DNA of 64,000 bases from positions 180,938,977-181,002,976 of the forward strand of contig NC_081411.1 in assembly GCF_030272615.1 (NCBI RefSeq), read 5' to 3'. The DNA comes from Cryptomeria japonica. Its lineage: Eukaryota > Streptophyta > Pinopsida > Cupressales > Cupressaceae. Below are positions 13,151 through 22,438 of this stretch, in pieces; position 1 is the first letter of the stretch; every line of letters starts with the position of its first letter. Made by a program: the position numbers and the translations under genes. The notes under the pieces are model-generated. The model did not search any database. It had not been told where the DNA came from and saw only the letters and a program-made list of their open reading frames with translations.

Positions 13151-14698
13151 TAACCTATGCCACAACCATTTGGGACTCAATGGAGCCATGGTTGAGTTCT
13201 CCAAGCTTTTGTTGTGTTCAGGGTATTGATATCCTAGAAAGTTGTAATGGTGTTGTTGTTCATAGGTGCACTACTCTCAAATAGAGTCATCATGTAAATA
13301 GGGTGCAAGGCCTTATTTTAGGTCTCCTAGAATGAATCTGAGGGCCTTTTGAGCTTTGTAATACACTTGAGGGAAAAGTTGCATCCTCAGGATGAAAAAG
13401 ATGTAAAGTTGCTAAGCAACATTTTGCAACATTGCAAAAGTTGCATTATTGTTGATTGGTGGTGAAGAAGTTGGTTCCAAGCAACTGAATCATGTGGTTT
13501 AAAGACAAAAACAAATTCATTGTACACATTAGAAGATCTGGAATGCAAAAGCAAGTTTTGAGTTGTGAGGGAAATCTTGTTTGACACCGTTTACATTATT
13601 TTTCTTTGTTTTTGCTTTATTGTACGGACCAGTACTAGCTTGTCAGAAGAATCTCACTGCAAGGCATGAGATCTTCATGAGTCTACTTTCCAACAAGGTA
13701 TATTAGCAAGTTTGATTGTGTCTGGTTGCAGAGATTCAATCTATTCTCTGGGACTAGGTGCAAAACCCTTGACAACTACGATTTAAGCAAGAAATGGCTC
13801 TAACCTAATAATCCACTGATGGCACTGGTTTTAATCTTGTGGAATAATAATTTAGGGTCTTTAAATATGTTTAGATTATTTTGTGTGCTTTTGTAGACCT
13901 TTTTGGTTGTGTTACAATGATACCCTAGGCTCACAGTTAGGAGTTGGTGAGACTAGGACAACAGAAGATGTGCGATTTTAGAGCACATTTGGATTAATAG
14001 AGGAAATGTTGACACATGGTTAGAGACCCCTTTGAATGCCCTTAAATAATCCTTGATTGGTTTTTGTAGATTTTTGACTAGTGAAGGTTTTTAAGACCAA
14101 ATTTGTAAGTCACCCCGGTAGGCCTAAAACCCTTGAAAATAGGACAGTTTTGGATACCCCATGTGTATGGAGAACTCAGATGCCATTTTTCAATATTATT
14201 TGTAACTCTGAAAAGGGCACTCAAATCTATAATTTATTTGTGACTTTGTGTGGGAAGATTAGAAACTAAGCCCTGAAAATCACAATAGGAGGGCTAATTG
14301 GATTAGGCCTGTTTGGAGCCCGGTATAGTCAAGTGGACCTTGGAAATACTTGGCGATGGGTTTGAAGGTGAACAAACTAGTTGAAGACACAAAAACATTG
14401 TGTAACTTCATGTTTCACTCTTGAAACAAGTTTGTGAAGTGGGATCCTTTGCAGAGGTTGTTGGAGCACTTAGGAGTGGTGATAGGGATTGAGGTGGAAT
14501 CCTCAATAGGAAGAGTTGTGTAAAACACTTGAGGGTATACATTGGAGGCAAGCTAAAGTGGATTAGGCCTAGGAGGTATAACTATTAGAACCTATACCAA
14601 GTACCATTGGAAGGGCTTGAGTAGTTAGTAGGTTGGGAGTGAGAACAAGAAAGACAAGTAGGTGAATATGATCAATTCCAAGAATCTTTGCATCAACA
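13150..14698 (-). repeat. Arm copy 2 (LTR-like, ends CAACA at the core)
   Basis: On the minus strand it starts TGTTGATGCAAAGATTCTTGG at the core, as the reverse complement. Compared with copy 3 it carries an extra stretch of about 55 bp near 14600-14655 and lacks about 17 bp next to the terminus. Its sequence contains no gene. Confidence 0.75.
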
Positions 14699-14767
14699 TG
14701 GTATCAGAGACATGTCTAGGTTAGGATCCCTAAGCACATAAGAGGTGTGGATTAAGGGGGGTGTTTG
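14699..14767 (+). other. 69-bp core: primer-binding site next to polypurine tract
   Basis: Starts TGGTATCAGAGAC (14699-14711), matching the initiator-Met primer-binding site of copia elements for its first 11 of 12 bases, placed directly after a CAACA LTR-type end. It finishes with AAGGGGGGTGTTTG (14754-14767), a polypurine tract placed directly before the TGTTGGAAATAAGCC LTR-type start. There is no room for a protein between them. Confidence 0.7.
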
Positions 14768-16316
14768 TGTTGGAAATAAGCCACACTCAGACTGAAGATT
14801 CTTGGAGTTGATCTTGTTCACCTACTAGTATAGGTTCTGATAGTTAGAACTCCTAGTCCTAATCCACTTTATCTTTCCTCCAAGTAATAGCATCAATTGT
14901 TTTACACAACTCTTCCTATTAAGGATTCCACCTCAATCCCTATCACCACTCCTAAGTGCTCCAACAACCTCTGCAAAGGATCCCACTTCACAAACTTGTT
15001 TCAAGAGTTCAACATGAAGTTACACAATCTTTTGGTGTCTTCAACTAGTTTCTTCACCTTCAAACCCATCACCAAGTCTTTCCAAGGTCCACTTGACTAT
15101 ACTAGGCTCCAAATAGGCCTAATGCAATTATCCCTCCTATTGTGGTTTTTAAGGCTTAGTTTCTAATCTTCCCACACAAGGTCACAAATAACTTTTAGAT
15201 TTGAGTACCCTTTTCAGAGTTACAAAAAATATTTCAAAATGGCACCTAGGTTCTCCGTACACATGGGATATCCAAAACTATCCTATTTTAAAGGGTTTTA
15301 GGCCTACCCAAGTGACTTACAAATTTGTTCTTAAAAAAATTCACCAGTCAAAAAATCTGAAAAAAACAATCAATGATTCTTTAAGGGAATTCAAAGGGGT
15401 CTCCAACCATGTGTCAATTTTTCCTCTACCAATCCATATGTGCTTTGAAATCGCACATCTTCTATTGTCCTAGTCTCACCAACTCCAAGATGTGAGCCTA
15501 GGGTATCATTGTAACACAACCAAAAAGGTCTGAAAAAGCACACAAAATACTCTAAACATATTTATATACCCTAACCTAGCATTCCACAAGATTACAACCG
15601 GTGCCATCAGTGGATACTCAGGTTAGAGCCATTTCTTGCTTAAACCCTAGTTATCAAGGGTTTTGCACGTAGTCACAGAGAATGGATTGAATCTCTGCAA
15701 CCAAACACAATCAAACCTGCTAATCTACCTTGTTGGAAAGTAGACTCACCAATCTTTCATGCTCTGCAATGATATTCTTCTGACAAGTCTGTATTGGTCC
15801 ATACAATAAAGCAAAAATAAAGAAAAACAATGTAAATGGTGTCAAACAAGATTTCCCTTACAACTCAAAAATTGCTTTTGCATTCCAGATCTTCTAACCC
15901 ATACAATGAAGTTGTTTTTGGATTTAAACCACATGATTCAATTGGTTGGAACCAACTTCTTCACTGCCAATCAACAATAATGCAACTTTTGAAATGTTGC
16001 TTAGCAACTTTACATCTTTTTCAACTAGAGGATGCAACTTTTCCCTCAAGTGTATTACAAAGCTCAAAAGGCCCTCAAATGCATTCTAGGAGACCTAAGA
16101 AAATACCTTGAACCCTGTTTACATGATGACTCTATTTGAGAGTAGTGAACCACATGAACAACAACAACATTACAACTTCCTAGGATATCAATATCCTGAA
16201 CACATCAAAAGCTTGGAGAACTCAACCATGGTTGCATTGAGTCCCAAATGGTTGGTCCATTATTACAACTTGAAAGACAACACAAAAGAATTAGAACAAA
16301 ACAAAAATTTCTTGGA
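14768..16316 (+). repeat. Arm copy 3 (inverted, LTR-like)
   Basis: Starts TGTTGGAAATAAGCC, a terminus typical of plant copia LTRs. It matches the reverse complement of copies 1 and 2 from the shared AAGATTCTTGGA word near the core out to about 16250, then has about 70 bp of its own before the AGTGATG flank. Open frames of 90 and 91 codons lie in it, but I see no conserved domain. Confidence 0.75.
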
Positions 16317-16647
16317 GTGATGTGTGCCCTGCACCACCAAGAAATAGCAAAAATTTCTCATAGAAGATATAACAATGAAAAACTAAAAAATCCCAACAGC
16401 TCCCCTTGAAGAGTGCAATCCAATCTAAAACTAGTCTGAATCTCTCCCCCATATGACATATTATGAAATTATTTTTCACATAATATATGTCTCCCCCTTT
16501 GACATGAATGCCAAAGATATGACATAGATATCAAAATCATGTTAATCTCAAAGTTGACTACTCCCCCTCAGTAGTAGCACCACTACATCAATCCGAAGCA
16601 AGGATAAAAATGATGATGCATACCGGGATGATGCTCTGTTCCATCAA

Positions 16648-16980
16648 TTAAGTTTCTGCCATAGGGGTAGATACCCCAAACCTGTCTCTCAAATATTCAA
16701 ATGATTCCTTAGACACCAGTTTAGTGAATATATCTGCAATATACTCTTTAGTGTTCACATAAAGCAATTTGACTTCCTTTTCTTCCACCTTTTCCTTCAC
16801 AAAGTTATATTTTATTGATATGTGCTTAGTCTTAGAGTGAAATAACGGATTCTTAGACATGTCAATAGATGTAGAGTTTTCACAATAGATAACTACCAGT
16901 TCACTGCAATTTACCTTGATATCCTTCAACATTTGCTTCATCCACAAGACTTGTGTGAAATTAGTTACTGCTGCAACATA
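16648..16980 (-). pseudogene. Copia A RNase H, C-terminal part
   Basis: Encodes the C-terminal half of a copia RNase H, the domain that removes RNA from the RNA-DNA hybrid during reverse transcription. Recognisable blocks are KQMLKDIKVNCSELVVIYCEN, then SKNPLFHSKTKHISIKYNFV and the tail IADIFTKLVSKESFEYLRDR. Copia proteins usually have the DN(S) pair of the active site in the first block; here it reads EN, so the conserved Asp is replaced. It follows the RT block at 16982-17443 in a different frame, so the polyprotein is broken between them. Confidence 0.8.
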
Positions 16981-16981
16981 T

Positions 16982-18408
16982 TCAGCTTCTGCAGTAGATA
17001 AAGAAATGCATGACTATTTTTTTGATCGACAAAACTAATTTCTTTCCAAGAAAAAAAGCTCCACTAGAAGTGCTTTGCTGGGCATCAGTATCTCCTACCC
17101 AATCTACATCTATATATGCACATAAAGTGAAGTTATCATCTCTAGGGTACCATAAGACATATTTTGTTGTTCCTTGCAAATACCGGAATATCCTCTTTAC
17201 TGCCCATTCATATTTATTTTTAGGATTAATTTGATATCTTGAAAAATTACTTACTGCATTCATAATATCCGGTCTAGTCTGAGTTAGATATAACAAGCCA
17301 TCAATCATAGACTTATACCTTGTCAAATTTACCAGTGTAGATGTGTCTTTGATAGATAATTTCTCACTTGTCACCATAGGAGTACTTACCAGTTTGGAAT
17401 TATCCTTACCAAACGTCTTCAACAATACCCTTAGATACTTCATTTGACAGATAAAAATGCCTTTGTTAGTTTGAGTAATCTACAAACCTAAGAAAAATCT
17501 CATCTCAGCAATCATAGACATTTCAAATTTATCTTTCATATGATTAGAGAATTCCATGAACAATTTATCTTCACCTCCAAAAATGATATCATCAACAAAT
17601 ACTTCAATAATCAAAATATCATCATCAATGATCTTCTAATATAAATTGTTGTTAGCATTACCTTTAGTAAAACCAAGCTTCAAAATATATTTATCCAACA
17701 TTGCATACCAAGCTCTAGGAGCTTGTTTCAATCCATATAATGCTTTCCTTAACTTGCAAACCATACCTTTATCATTTGTCAGTGAAAATCCATCAGGCTT
17801 ATCAATGTATACTTCTTCCTCAAGTTCACCATTTGTCTAACAACTTCAATTCTATAGTTCTTCTTTGCTACATAGGCAATAAATTGTCTAACAACTTCAA
17901 TTCTAGCTACTGGTGTAAATGTCTCACCATAATCAATTCCTTCCATTTGATAATATCCTTTACAAACCAGTCTAGCCTTGTTTCTTACAACTTGACCATC
18001 CTCATTTAGTTTATTTCTAAAAACCCATTTAGTTCCAATAAAATTCTTAATTTTAGGTTGAAGAACTAAAGTCCAAGTCTTATTCTTCTCTATCTGATCT
18101 AATTCATCTTTCATAGCCTTTAACAAATATTCATCTTTACAAGCTTCAATAACAAACATCAGTTCAATTTGAGAAATAAGACATACCTCTTCATTTGTCA
18201 GTCTTCTTTTTGTCATAACTCCTTTGTTCTTGTCTCCAATGATTTGATCTTTAGAATGATTTAATCTTACATAGCTTGGTGTCTTCTGAACTTCAAGTTC
18301 TCTATTCTGATCATTAGTGACAGTTGAATTTTCTGATTGTATTGGTGTAACTATCTCAATCTTTTGTACTAGTTGAGGCATTATCGGATCAGTTATGATC
18401 ATTTCCAC
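16982..18408 (-). pseudogene. Copia A reverse transcriptase, broken
   Basis: Two readable blocks on the minus strand. The N-terminal one (18408-17779) has the hallmark [36 protein letters not shown] and [13 protein letters not shown] motifs. The C-terminal one (17443-16982) has the KYLRVLLKTFG, STPMVTSEKLSI and RYKSMIDGLLYLTQTRPD motifs leading into RNase H. Between them the segment carrying the first catalytic Asp (the D in the MDVKCAFLNG-type motif of D and C) is gone. In its place a 22-bp piece, copied from 17884-17905, is found at 17833-17854, so the peptide RIEVVRQ occurs twice. The FVDD region (about 17580-17620) survives only across frame changes. The enzyme cannot be active. Confidence 0.88.
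17833..17905. repeat. 22-bp direct duplication inside copia A RT
   Basis: The 22-nt word TTGTCTAACAACTTCAATTC+TA occurs at 17833-17854 and again, identically, at 17884-17905. Elements C and D have different, coding sequence at the first position, so the first copy replaced about 37 bp. Confidence 0.85.
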
Positions 18409-18794
18409 TACCGATTCTCTATCATATGATATAGATTGATCTCGGCATTTCTCATCCTATGCTATCTTTTGTTATAGCATCTATATGCTTTTCTCTATAT
18501 TGAATATCCAAGAAATATCCCTTCATCACATCTAGGATCAAAATTCCCAATTGAATCATGTCTTTTGATATAACATTTACTTTAAAAAAATCTGAAATAT
18601 TTAAGAGTGGGTGTATGTCCAAACCATAATTCATAAGGAGTCTTATAGGTTTCACCTTTGATATGAACTTTGTTGAATGTGTAGACTATTGTACTCACTA
18701 CTTCTCTCTAGTAGATGTGAGCCAATTTACCTTCCATCAGCATGGTTCTTGCTGCATCCAAAATGCTTCTATTCTTCCTTTCCACTACTCCATT
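18409..18794 (-). pseudogene. Copia A integrase C-terminal to RT linker, decayed
   Basis: Frame-broken remnant joining integrase and RT. The minus strand keeps YRFLGYS-type and VWSYTPILK/GETYKTPYELW-like traces in several frames. Comparison with the same stretch in C and D (around 40300-40650 and 49300-49600) shows it is the same region. Confidence 0.65.
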
Positions 18795-19622
18795 CTATTG
18801 AGGAGTCCAGGGTGCAGATAATTGTCTCCTAATTCCATTTATCTCATAATAACTGTTAAATTCATGAGATGTGAACTCACCGCCTTGATATGATCTCAGA
18901 CATTTGATTTTCAATCCAATTTCTATTTCCACCATTGCTTTAAAGATCTTGAATTTCTCAAAAGCTTTAGACTTATCCCTTAGAAAAGTCACCCACATCA
19001 TTATAGAATAATCATCAATTATTAGCATGAAGTACCAATCACCTTGAAAGCTTCTGGTCCTTTTTGGACCACATAAGTCAATATTAATCAAATCAAACAC
19101 ATCATTAGATTTATCATGTATGCTCTTAAAAAAAGTTCTAACTTGCTTTTCCAATTGACATTCCTTACATACTGAATTATGAGGCTTTATAATCTTAGGT
19201 ATATCTCTATCTGCCTTTGTTGAACTGATCTTAACAATACAATCAAAATTAACATGACACAACCTCTCATTCCATAACCAACTCTCATCAATATGAGCAA
19301 TCAAACATGTCTTATCACTGGTGTTCAAGTGAAAGATATTACCTCCAGTCTGAGTACCGATTGCAATCTCCAAGCCAGTTTTGTTAATGATTTTGCATTT
19401 TCTATCTTTGAACTGAATTTGGAATCCCTTATCCACCAATTGACCAACACTTAAAATATTATTCTTTAAACCTTCTACATAATAAACATTATCAATATTA
19501 TGCTTACCATTCAGAAAAATAATACCTCTACCTTTGATCATACATGCTTTGTCATCCCCAAATCTAACTTGACCACCATTGTATTCTTGTAGGGACATAA
19601 ATTTTCTTTTATCTCCAGTCAT
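18795..19622 (-). pseudogene. Copia A integrase with pre-integrase and protease tail
   Basis: About 275 codons in one frame. Its N-terminal part (MTGDKRKFMSLQEYNGG...VYYVEGLKNNILSVGQL) is the end of the copia protease and pre-integrase region. Next comes the zinc-binding HHCC block (LCHVNFD ... CKECQ), whose first His is replaced (WNERLCH where C has WHKRLCH). The DDE core keeps IDLCGP and FLRDKSKAF, but the second catalytic Asp is Tyr (LRSYQGGEF, codon at 18900-18898). C keeps LRSDQ. Just upstream the protease active site reads DIG instead of DSG. Integrase normally joins LTR ends to target DNA; this copy has lost a required metal ligand. The frame ends at a stop after APWTPQ. Confidence 0.88.
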
Positions 19623-19985
19623 TTCATGTGACCATCCAATATCAATTACTCATCCATCCTTGTCTTCAACTTTTGCTTCCAGGGCCTTTTCTTCATTCTT
19701 GATAACCGATTATGGTTCATCTTCCTTTATAGCATAGAACACCCATTCCTTTCCACTATCAGATCCACTAGCAAAGTCTCTTTCTTGTTCTTCCTCTAAG
19801 TCATCACTTACTCCTTCCTCATCTGCTATGTAGCATAGTTTATTTTTCTTGAATCTAAATTTATTTTGATTAGGCTTAAATAATTTCTTAACTCTTTCTT
19901 CAAATATTAAATTCCTTTCGGGACATCTAGATGCAAAATGACCAATCTTATTACATGCAAAACATTTAAAAGGTTCTTTTCCTTC
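19623..19985 (-). pseudogene. Copia A gag C-terminus and protease start
   Basis: The minus strand encodes the nucleocapsid zinc knuckle CFACNKIGHFASRC (CX2CX4HX4C, complete) around 19960-19915, a charged spacer (KLFKPNQNKFRFKKNKLCY, then an acidic DLEEEQERD stretch) and the approach to the protease. The knuckle binds element RNA. Gag is cut just upstream of the knuckle by the insertion of gypsy element B. The first half of gag continues at 27892. Confidence 0.85.
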
Positions 19986-19990
19986 ATACT
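19986..19990 (+). repeat. Target-site duplication of gypsy B, left
   Basis: ATACT, identical to 27887-27891 on the other side of the element. Confidence 0.9.
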
Positions 19991-20154
19991 TGTAGCGTCC
20001 TAAAATTGCGACACTTGCAATTTCGACTGCATTTCGGTCTTCACGATGGCGACACAACACGCAACCTAAATGGAGACCCCGAAACTTGCTCACGACACCA
20101 AAAACTGCATTTTTCAAGCACCCTGGCCTGAACCTCCTTGCACCCTGCTGTCCC

Positions 20155-20260
20155 GGGAGGTGGGACCAGAGCGCCCAGTGCCCTGGTCCCTCAGGACCAG
20201 GGTGCCCAGCGCCCTGGTCCCCCAGGACCATGGCGCCCAGCGCCCTGGTCCCTGGGTCCT
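20155..20260 (+). repeat. GC-rich palindromic repeat cluster in LTR B (5')
   Basis: Three units of about 30 bp built from GCGCCCAG, GCCCTGGTCC and AGGACCA. One palindrome is perfect: CCCTGGTCC (20181-20189), CTCA, GGACCAGGG (20194-20202). It stands out against the AT-rich surroundings and lies upstream of the TATA box. The copy in the 3' LTR is near 26805-26905. Confidence 0.8.
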
Positions 20261-20374
20261 ATTTTGGGCCCAGTCTCTTTTGGACTTCAGGTCTTTATGT
20301 TTGCAAATTGGAAAATTATCTTTCCTGGTCGGCCTAAGGTCGGGAAAATCAGTCTTTTAACCCTAATTGGCAAG

Positions 20375-20382
20375 TATATAAA
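20375..20382 (+). promoter_or_regulatory. TATA box, 5' LTR of B
   Basis: TATATAAA, conserved at 27018-27025 in the 3' LTR. A CT-rich tract (CTCTCTCTCATTT) about 20 bp downstream fits a transcription start region. Confidence 0.65.
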
Positions 20383-20854
20383 CTACATTTCTCTCTCTCA
20401 TTTGGATATAACACATACATGACAGAAAAAGCGTGGAAACTATACTCAAGCATTCAAGCATTCAAGCATTCATTCCAAGTCTCCATTCAAGGCTAAGTGT
20501 TGCATTCAAGACAAGGATTCAACCATTGAAGAGGAGATCACTTACTACATGCTACATACAACATACTACCTAAAACAACAACAACATCTAAACCTTCGCA
20601 CATAAGGATACAAACATCCTTAGAACAAGGTATTAGTACTTGTTTTACATTACAGTCATTTACATTTACAACATTTCTCATTTCTTGGTTAATTCCAAAA
20701 CTGGGGTTTGACCTAAAGGCAAACCCCTAATCCCTAACCCCCCAATCATCTTCGCTCTTCTGTGTGTAGGTTGCAGGTACGTGGCTGAAATTGAAGATCT
20801 GGAATCCTTGTGTAGAGACGAACAGATCCCCCTTCGTTTCGCGGATTTTTCGGA

Positions 20855-20881
20855 GGACCGTGGCACCGGGCACCATCGTCC
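20855..20881 (+). promoter_or_regulatory. Recurring hairpin motif, 5' LTR copy
   Basis: GGACCGTGG (20855-20863) opposite CCATCGTCC (20873-20881): 9-bp stem with one mismatch and one G-T pair. Related copies are at 21657, 22281 and 27490. Confidence 0.6.
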
Positions 20882-21257
20882 CGACAACTTTTGCTCAAAT
20901 TTGCAGGACAGCGTCGTATCGACATTTTACTGCTAATTCCAGGTCCGCAGCTTCATACTATATCCCTAACTTAGTTTATAAGCGAATCTTTATCACTTTC
21001 TATGCATTCCTAGTTTAATCTTCCTATCAACATTCTTTACAAAAGAGGGTAGCTTTACTTTCTTAACCCTTGAAACTCATTTACCATCCAATCTTGCATT
21101 GTGTGGGATTGGATCTTATGGGTTTCAACCCCTCTTTTGAATGTAATGTCTCTCCCTTAAGTGAAAACCATCAACCCTAGCGAACCTCCCTTCTCTCTCC
21201 TCGGAGTTGGAAGAGGGGAGAGCCCACTAGGGTTCGATTGCGATTTTCCGCTTTACA

Positions 21258-21278
21258 TTTTGGTGAACCCGACGTGAA
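21258..21278 (+). other. Primer-binding region of gypsy B
   Basis: TTTTGGTGAACCCGACGTGAA directly follows the LTR end. I cannot name the tRNA. Position and TGG start fit a minus-strand primer site. Confidence 0.6.
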
Positions 21279-22438
21279 CATCCTTTCTGATTTTTCATGC
21301 TTAGATCTGAAAATTGATTCCTTGATTACATTTCCATGTTTGATCTTTTACAAATTTTAGAGGTTAATTGCATAAAAACCCTAAATTTTCTTTTTGAAAA
21401 TTGAACTTGTGAAATGCTTAATTGTTAATGCTTGTTTCAGATCTGCCTTTCTATTACAAATTATCAATTCATATCTGTGCTTTAATTTTGAAAATTAAGT
21501 GGTTAAGTGTCAAAACCCTAATTTTTGAAACCCTCTTGATTCAACCTTTGTCCGACAATTTCACTGATCAAAACATCTCTAAATCAGCTGTAACTTTGGA
21601 TTCCGCAATAAAATCACAATATCTTTCATCCCTGAAAATTTGGAAAAAAGTTGCGAGGACCGTGTGCACTCCGAGCGCCATTGTCCCCGACATTTTTTCT
21701 GAAATTTCGGGAGCGAGATCTTACTGTATTTTCCTGCTAAAATCCAGAATTTTGGCTAATTTTATCAATTATAACACTTTCAAAATTACAGTCAAAGTTG
21801 GTCTTGTGATTGCTTGGTTTAAGGCTTCTAATTATTCAAAAATCATTGAAATTGAAATTTTGCGTCAAAATTGTGTTTTTACTGTCCTAAATCTGAAAAG
21901 TGTGTTTGCATTCATTGGAAATTTCAGTGCTTTATTCAAATTTTTGCAATTTGAGACTTTTGAAATTAAGTGCTTAATTACAATAACTTTGATTTCCGCT
22001 TTCAAAATTGAATTTAGCGTGAAATTGAGTCAATTTTTAAAATTTCGAAATTTGCATTGCTTTTGACATTCCCTCTAAAATCATAAAATTCAAAATTTCA
22101 GTTTCCCTCTCTTTTTCAAAAATTCAAATTTTGCATTTTTCGACGATCTTGGTAGTGTTCAATTTTGAGATTGCAACTTTAATTTGGCCTATCTACAGAT
22201 CGTAAAATCACTCAATTTTTTCAGATTAGCTCTAAAATCATCATAACTTTCATCCCTGCAAATTTCGAAAAAAGTTGCAAGGACCGTGTTGCACTCCGAG
22301 CGCCACGGTCCCGAACATTTTTTCCGAAATTTCGGGAGACTGTCGTGATTGCATTTAACAGCTTAAATCTGGAAGATTGGCTGCTTTTACTGAAAATTGC
22401 TACCTCTAAATTCAAAATTTTCTCTCTCTCTCTAGTGC
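21279..22438 (+). other. Untranslated leader of gypsy B with duplicated ~130-bp block
   Basis: No protein is supported here despite an open frame at 21422-22066, which is T/F/I-rich and shows no domain. A block of about 130 bp occurs twice (about 21609-21740 and 22234-22360), sharing CTTTCATCCCTG, AAAAAAGTTGC and GGACCGTG ... CACTCCGAGCGCCA. The second copy contains a perfect stem, GGACCGTG (22281-22288) with CACGGTCC (22304-22311). Such leader structures could act in packaging or dimerisation; that is inference. Confidence 0.7.

Larger units (their letters stand above)
11952..16316. mobile_element. Inverted-repeat insertion with 69-bp PBS-PPT core
   Basis: Inserted in the 3' untranslated part of element A. 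It contains three copies of one non-coding unit: copy 1 (about 11952-13150, partial) and copy 2 (about 13150-14698) in the same direction, and copy 3 (14768 to about 16316) inverted. Between copies 2 and 3 lies a 69-bp core (14699-14767). A flank of AGTGATG is found on both sides (11945-11951 and 16316-16322), a possible target duplication. Both arms start with TGTTG at the core, as LTRs do, so the arms look like LTRs facing away from each other. No Gag or Pol sequence is present. It could be a miniature LTR element with one inverted LTR, an autointegration product, or a local rearrangement. Confidence 0.7.
19991..21257 (+). repeat. 5' LTR of gypsy B
   Basis: Starts TGTAGCG and ends TTTACA. 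It contains a GC-rich block of nested palindromes (20155-20260), a TATATAAA box (20375-20382), a triple AAGCATTC repeat (20443-20466; double in the 3' LTR) and a hairpin motif (20855-20881) that recurs in the leader. Confidence 0.92.

Noticed and set aside
12516-15473. Two 90-codon frames of equal length (12788-12516 minus, 15201-15473 plus), about 79 percent identical
   Set aside because: They are the same place in inverted arm copies. Most differences change amino acids and copy 2 has the frame broken, so the match reflects DNA duplication, not a conserved protein.
19710-20231. 173-codon minus-strand frame
   Set aside because: A fusion of copia A Gag (zinc knuckle part) with antisense LTR B, made by the insertion.
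20070-20422. Proline-rich open frames on the plus strand, repeated at 26713-27065
   Set aside because: They lie in the GC-rich palindromes of LTR B, occur in three overlapping frames and are conserved only because the two LTRs are copies of each other.
21422-22066. 214-codon frame in the leader of B
   Set aside because: AT-rich composition, no domain, and it overlaps the duplicated structured leader block.
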